Part shown: in pieces, positions 7,328-8,175 of the stretch | Numbering within the stretch: the first letter of the stretch is position 1 | How the letters are laid out: every line of letters starts with the position of its first letter | Origin: Anaerolineae bacterium | Lineage (GTDB): Bacteria; Chloroflexota; Anaerolineae; Promineifilales; Promineifilaceae | NCBI GenBank assembly: GCA_028277515.1 | Contig: JANQGC010000317.1 | Coordinates: 1-8,175 of the forward strand | DNA length: 8,175 nt | Direction: 5' to 3' | Translations under genes and position numbers: made by a program | Notes under the pieces: generated by a model | What the model was told of the DNA's origin: nothing | The model's database searches: none | The model's input: the letters and a program-made list of their open reading frames with translations, nothing else

Positions 7328-7618
7328 TCATCGATCATCCCGTTCAGCAATGATTAATTCAGAAAGCGGGCCAATTTTTCCATAAGCAATGGCAGCTTTT
7401 TTCCTTTCTGCAGATGTAACCGTTTTTCCTTTCTGCAATTTGATCGGCTGAATTAATCCATCATCTAGTAATGCCTGGTAAGCTTTTTTTGCCTCGTCAG
7501 ATTGATTTTCAGATTGATCGACTATTTGAATTAGCAAATTTGTATTTTCCGGAATATTTAAAGGTATATTAGGTTTCAATACGCCTTCCTGGTAAATGAC
7601 AGTGATTGTTCTATTCAT
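7328..7618 (-). CDS. AF2212/DUF104-like antitoxin, without an adjacent toxin
   Basis: This 96-residue protein begins with the AF2212-like (DUF104) pattern, MNRTITVIYQEGVLKP then PLNIPENTNLLIQIV, in which a short beta-rich segment is followed by a helical tail. The C-terminus, GPLSELIIAERDDR, is of the kind seen in antitoxins that pair with PIN-domain (VapC-like) RNases; the tail normally occupies the toxin. It is longer than the common 65-75 residues. The start at 7618 is preferred to the ATG at 7648 because GAGG (7627-7630) sits 8 nt upstream and the family begins here. The base composition is clearly AT-rich against the neighbours (for example, about a quarter G+C over 7501-7560). No PIN toxin follows: the next gene is the cupin. 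It could also be a free-standing regulator. Confidence 0.78.
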   Translation of the reverse strand: MNRTITVIYQEGVLKPNIPLNIPENTNLLIQIVDQSENQSDEAKKAYQALLDDGLIQPIKLQKGKTVTSAERKKAAIAYGKIGPLSELIIAERDDR

Positions 7619-7709
7619 ATGGAATACCTCTATTTGTCTGACCAACATCTATAGGCGGATAGTTCATAGTAAACGCTATTGGCGAATAACAATAAAATAC
7701 GATCATCCT

Positions 7710-7769
7710 GTAAGTAGGCATTCTCAGATGCCGGTCCAAGAAGCCGCGCATCTGAGAATGCGCACTTAC
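7710..7769. repeat. 60-bp inverted repeat (palindromic element)
   Basis: Two 21-bp arms, 7710-7730 and 7749-7769, are reverse complements at 19 of 21 positions. Both start with GTAAGT, differ in the next two bases (AG against GC), and share GCATTCTCAGATG. The 18-base centre can extend the stem slightly (CGG with CCG), leaving a loop of about 9 nt. The trinucleotide CCT flanks both ends, which may be chance or a short target duplication. The element lies between the methyltransferase and the antitoxin gene. It fits a REP/MITE-like mobile palindrome. A bidirectional terminator is less likely, as there is no T tract after either arm. Confidence 0.75.
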
Positions 7770-7814
7770 CCTTCTAACCGCATTAATTAGTTAAGATTCA
7801 ACAGTTGTTAACGG

Positions 7815-7844
7815 CTAATAAAGCCATTACTACCAATCTGTCAA
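7815..7844 (-). promoter_or_regulatory. Candidate promoter upstream of the antitoxin-cupin unit
   Basis: On the minus strand a perfect TTGACA (7839-7844) is followed after 18 nt by TATTAG (7815-7820), a 4-of-6 match to the -10 consensus. Transcription from here would cross the inverted repeat at 7710-7769 before reaching the antitoxin start at 7618, leaving a leader of about 190 nt. A second, weaker pair (TTGTTA at 7687-7692 and TATGAA at 7663-7668) lies nearer the gene. Both are motif matches only. Confidence 0.25.
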
Positions 7845-7875
7845 AATAACTTTCTTGGACAACCACAGATTTCAA

Positions 7876-8175
7876 CTACTTTACAACAGCAACAGCCTTA
7901 AAGAAAGTATAACAGAAAACGCCATCATCTTCGGCCGTTCGATAGAGGTCGCGAATCCCCTGGTCCATATCTTCAGCGGTGATCATCCCGGCCTGGATTG
8001 CAGCGTCGCGAACGCCTTCGATCATAGCTGTGAATGTTTTCTTGGTGAAGCCTTCGACAAATTGGGGGCGGCTGGAATCGACGTAAACCATACGTGGGGA
8101 GACGGTGACGGATTGGTAACTTGCTTCGATTAACAAGGGATAAAGCTGGCGGCCGATATTGGCATTGCCGCCGCT
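7876..8175 (-). CDS. SAM-dependent methyltransferase, C-terminal part (5' end outside window)
   Basis: The frame is open from the right edge and ends at TAG (7876-7878), leaving 99 residues. The visible part reads SGGNANIGRQLYPLLIEAS, then VSPRMVYVDSSRPQFVEGFT, FTAMIEGVRDAAIQAG and DLYRTAEDDGVFCYTFFKA. These phrases look like the C-terminal half of class I (methyltransferase type 11-like) SAM-dependent methyltransferases, where this region follows the Rossmann domain and shapes the acceptor site. The SAM-binding motifs lie outside the window, so activity cannot be judged here and the substrate is unknown. A TTG at 8134-8136 could be read as a start, but the conserved sequence continues upstream of it, so it is internal. 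It is separated from the antitoxin gene by 257 bases and by the palindrome, so a shared transcript is uncertain. Confidence 0.8.
   Translation of the reverse strand, partial: SGGNANIGRQLYPLLIEASYQSVTVSPRMVYVDSSRPQFVEGFTKKTFTAMIEGVRDAAIQAGMITAEDMDQGIRDLYRTAEDDGVFCYTFFKAVAVVK

Noticed and set aside
7710..7769. CRISPR repeat or attachment site
   Set aside because: There are only two arms in inverted orientation with no spaced direct repeats, and no cas or integrase gene nearby.
8134..8136. TTG start for a short 86-residue gene at 7876-8136
   Set aside because: The frame stays open to the window edge and the sequence before the TTG (GGNANIGRQLYP) belongs to the same conserved methyltransferase region.

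Overview
The window reads as a stretch of a moderately GC-rich bacterial chromosome, and all supported genes lie on the minus strand. The best guess for the source is Chloroflexota, of Anaerolineae type. This is inferred from the Thr/Pro-rich linker in a surface protein, the large membrane-anchored M28 peptidases, the AF2212-like antitoxin type and the overall gene mix. No marker gene is present to prove it.

In transcription order (right to left): the last 99 residues of a SAM-dependent methyltransferase (7876-8175, cut by the window edge); a 227-base gap with a near-perfect 60-bp inverted repeat; a small AT-rich AF2212/DUF104-like antitoxin with no toxin beside it (7328-7618); a single-domain cupin (6943-7266); a gap of about 200 bases with degenerate repeats and a candidate promoter; a DppB-type ABC permease (5829-6740); a DppC-type permease fused to an M28/PA peptidase-like domain (3301-5826); an 81-base purine/pyrimidine palindrome; and a very long open frame (1-3219, running off the left edge) that joins a YeiB/DUF418 membrane domain to a complete M28 zinc peptidase plus a further C-terminal region.

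The centre of interest is the 5829-6740 / 3301-5826 / 1-3219 block. The two permease genes are 2 bases apart and clearly co-transcribed. The third gene follows after 81 bases and is probably in the same unit. Two adjacent polytopic membrane proteins of unrelated families each carry a related M28-type domain predicted to lie outside the membrane. In the YeiB fusion all zinc and catalytic residues are present. In the permease fusion the bridging Asp, both active-site Glu and the last His are replaced, so it looks like a pseudo-peptidase. A working inference is a surface peptide-handling system: an active membrane-tethered peptidase beside a peptide-type transporter whose own peptidase-like domain now binds or senses rather than cuts. 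No ABC ATPase or solute-binding protein is encoded in the window.

The right third (methyltransferase, antitoxin, cupin) looks like ordinary accessory sequence. The antitoxin and its flanks are clearly more AT-rich than the rest and may have been acquired. No rRNA, tRNA, CRISPR array, transposase gene or origin was seen.
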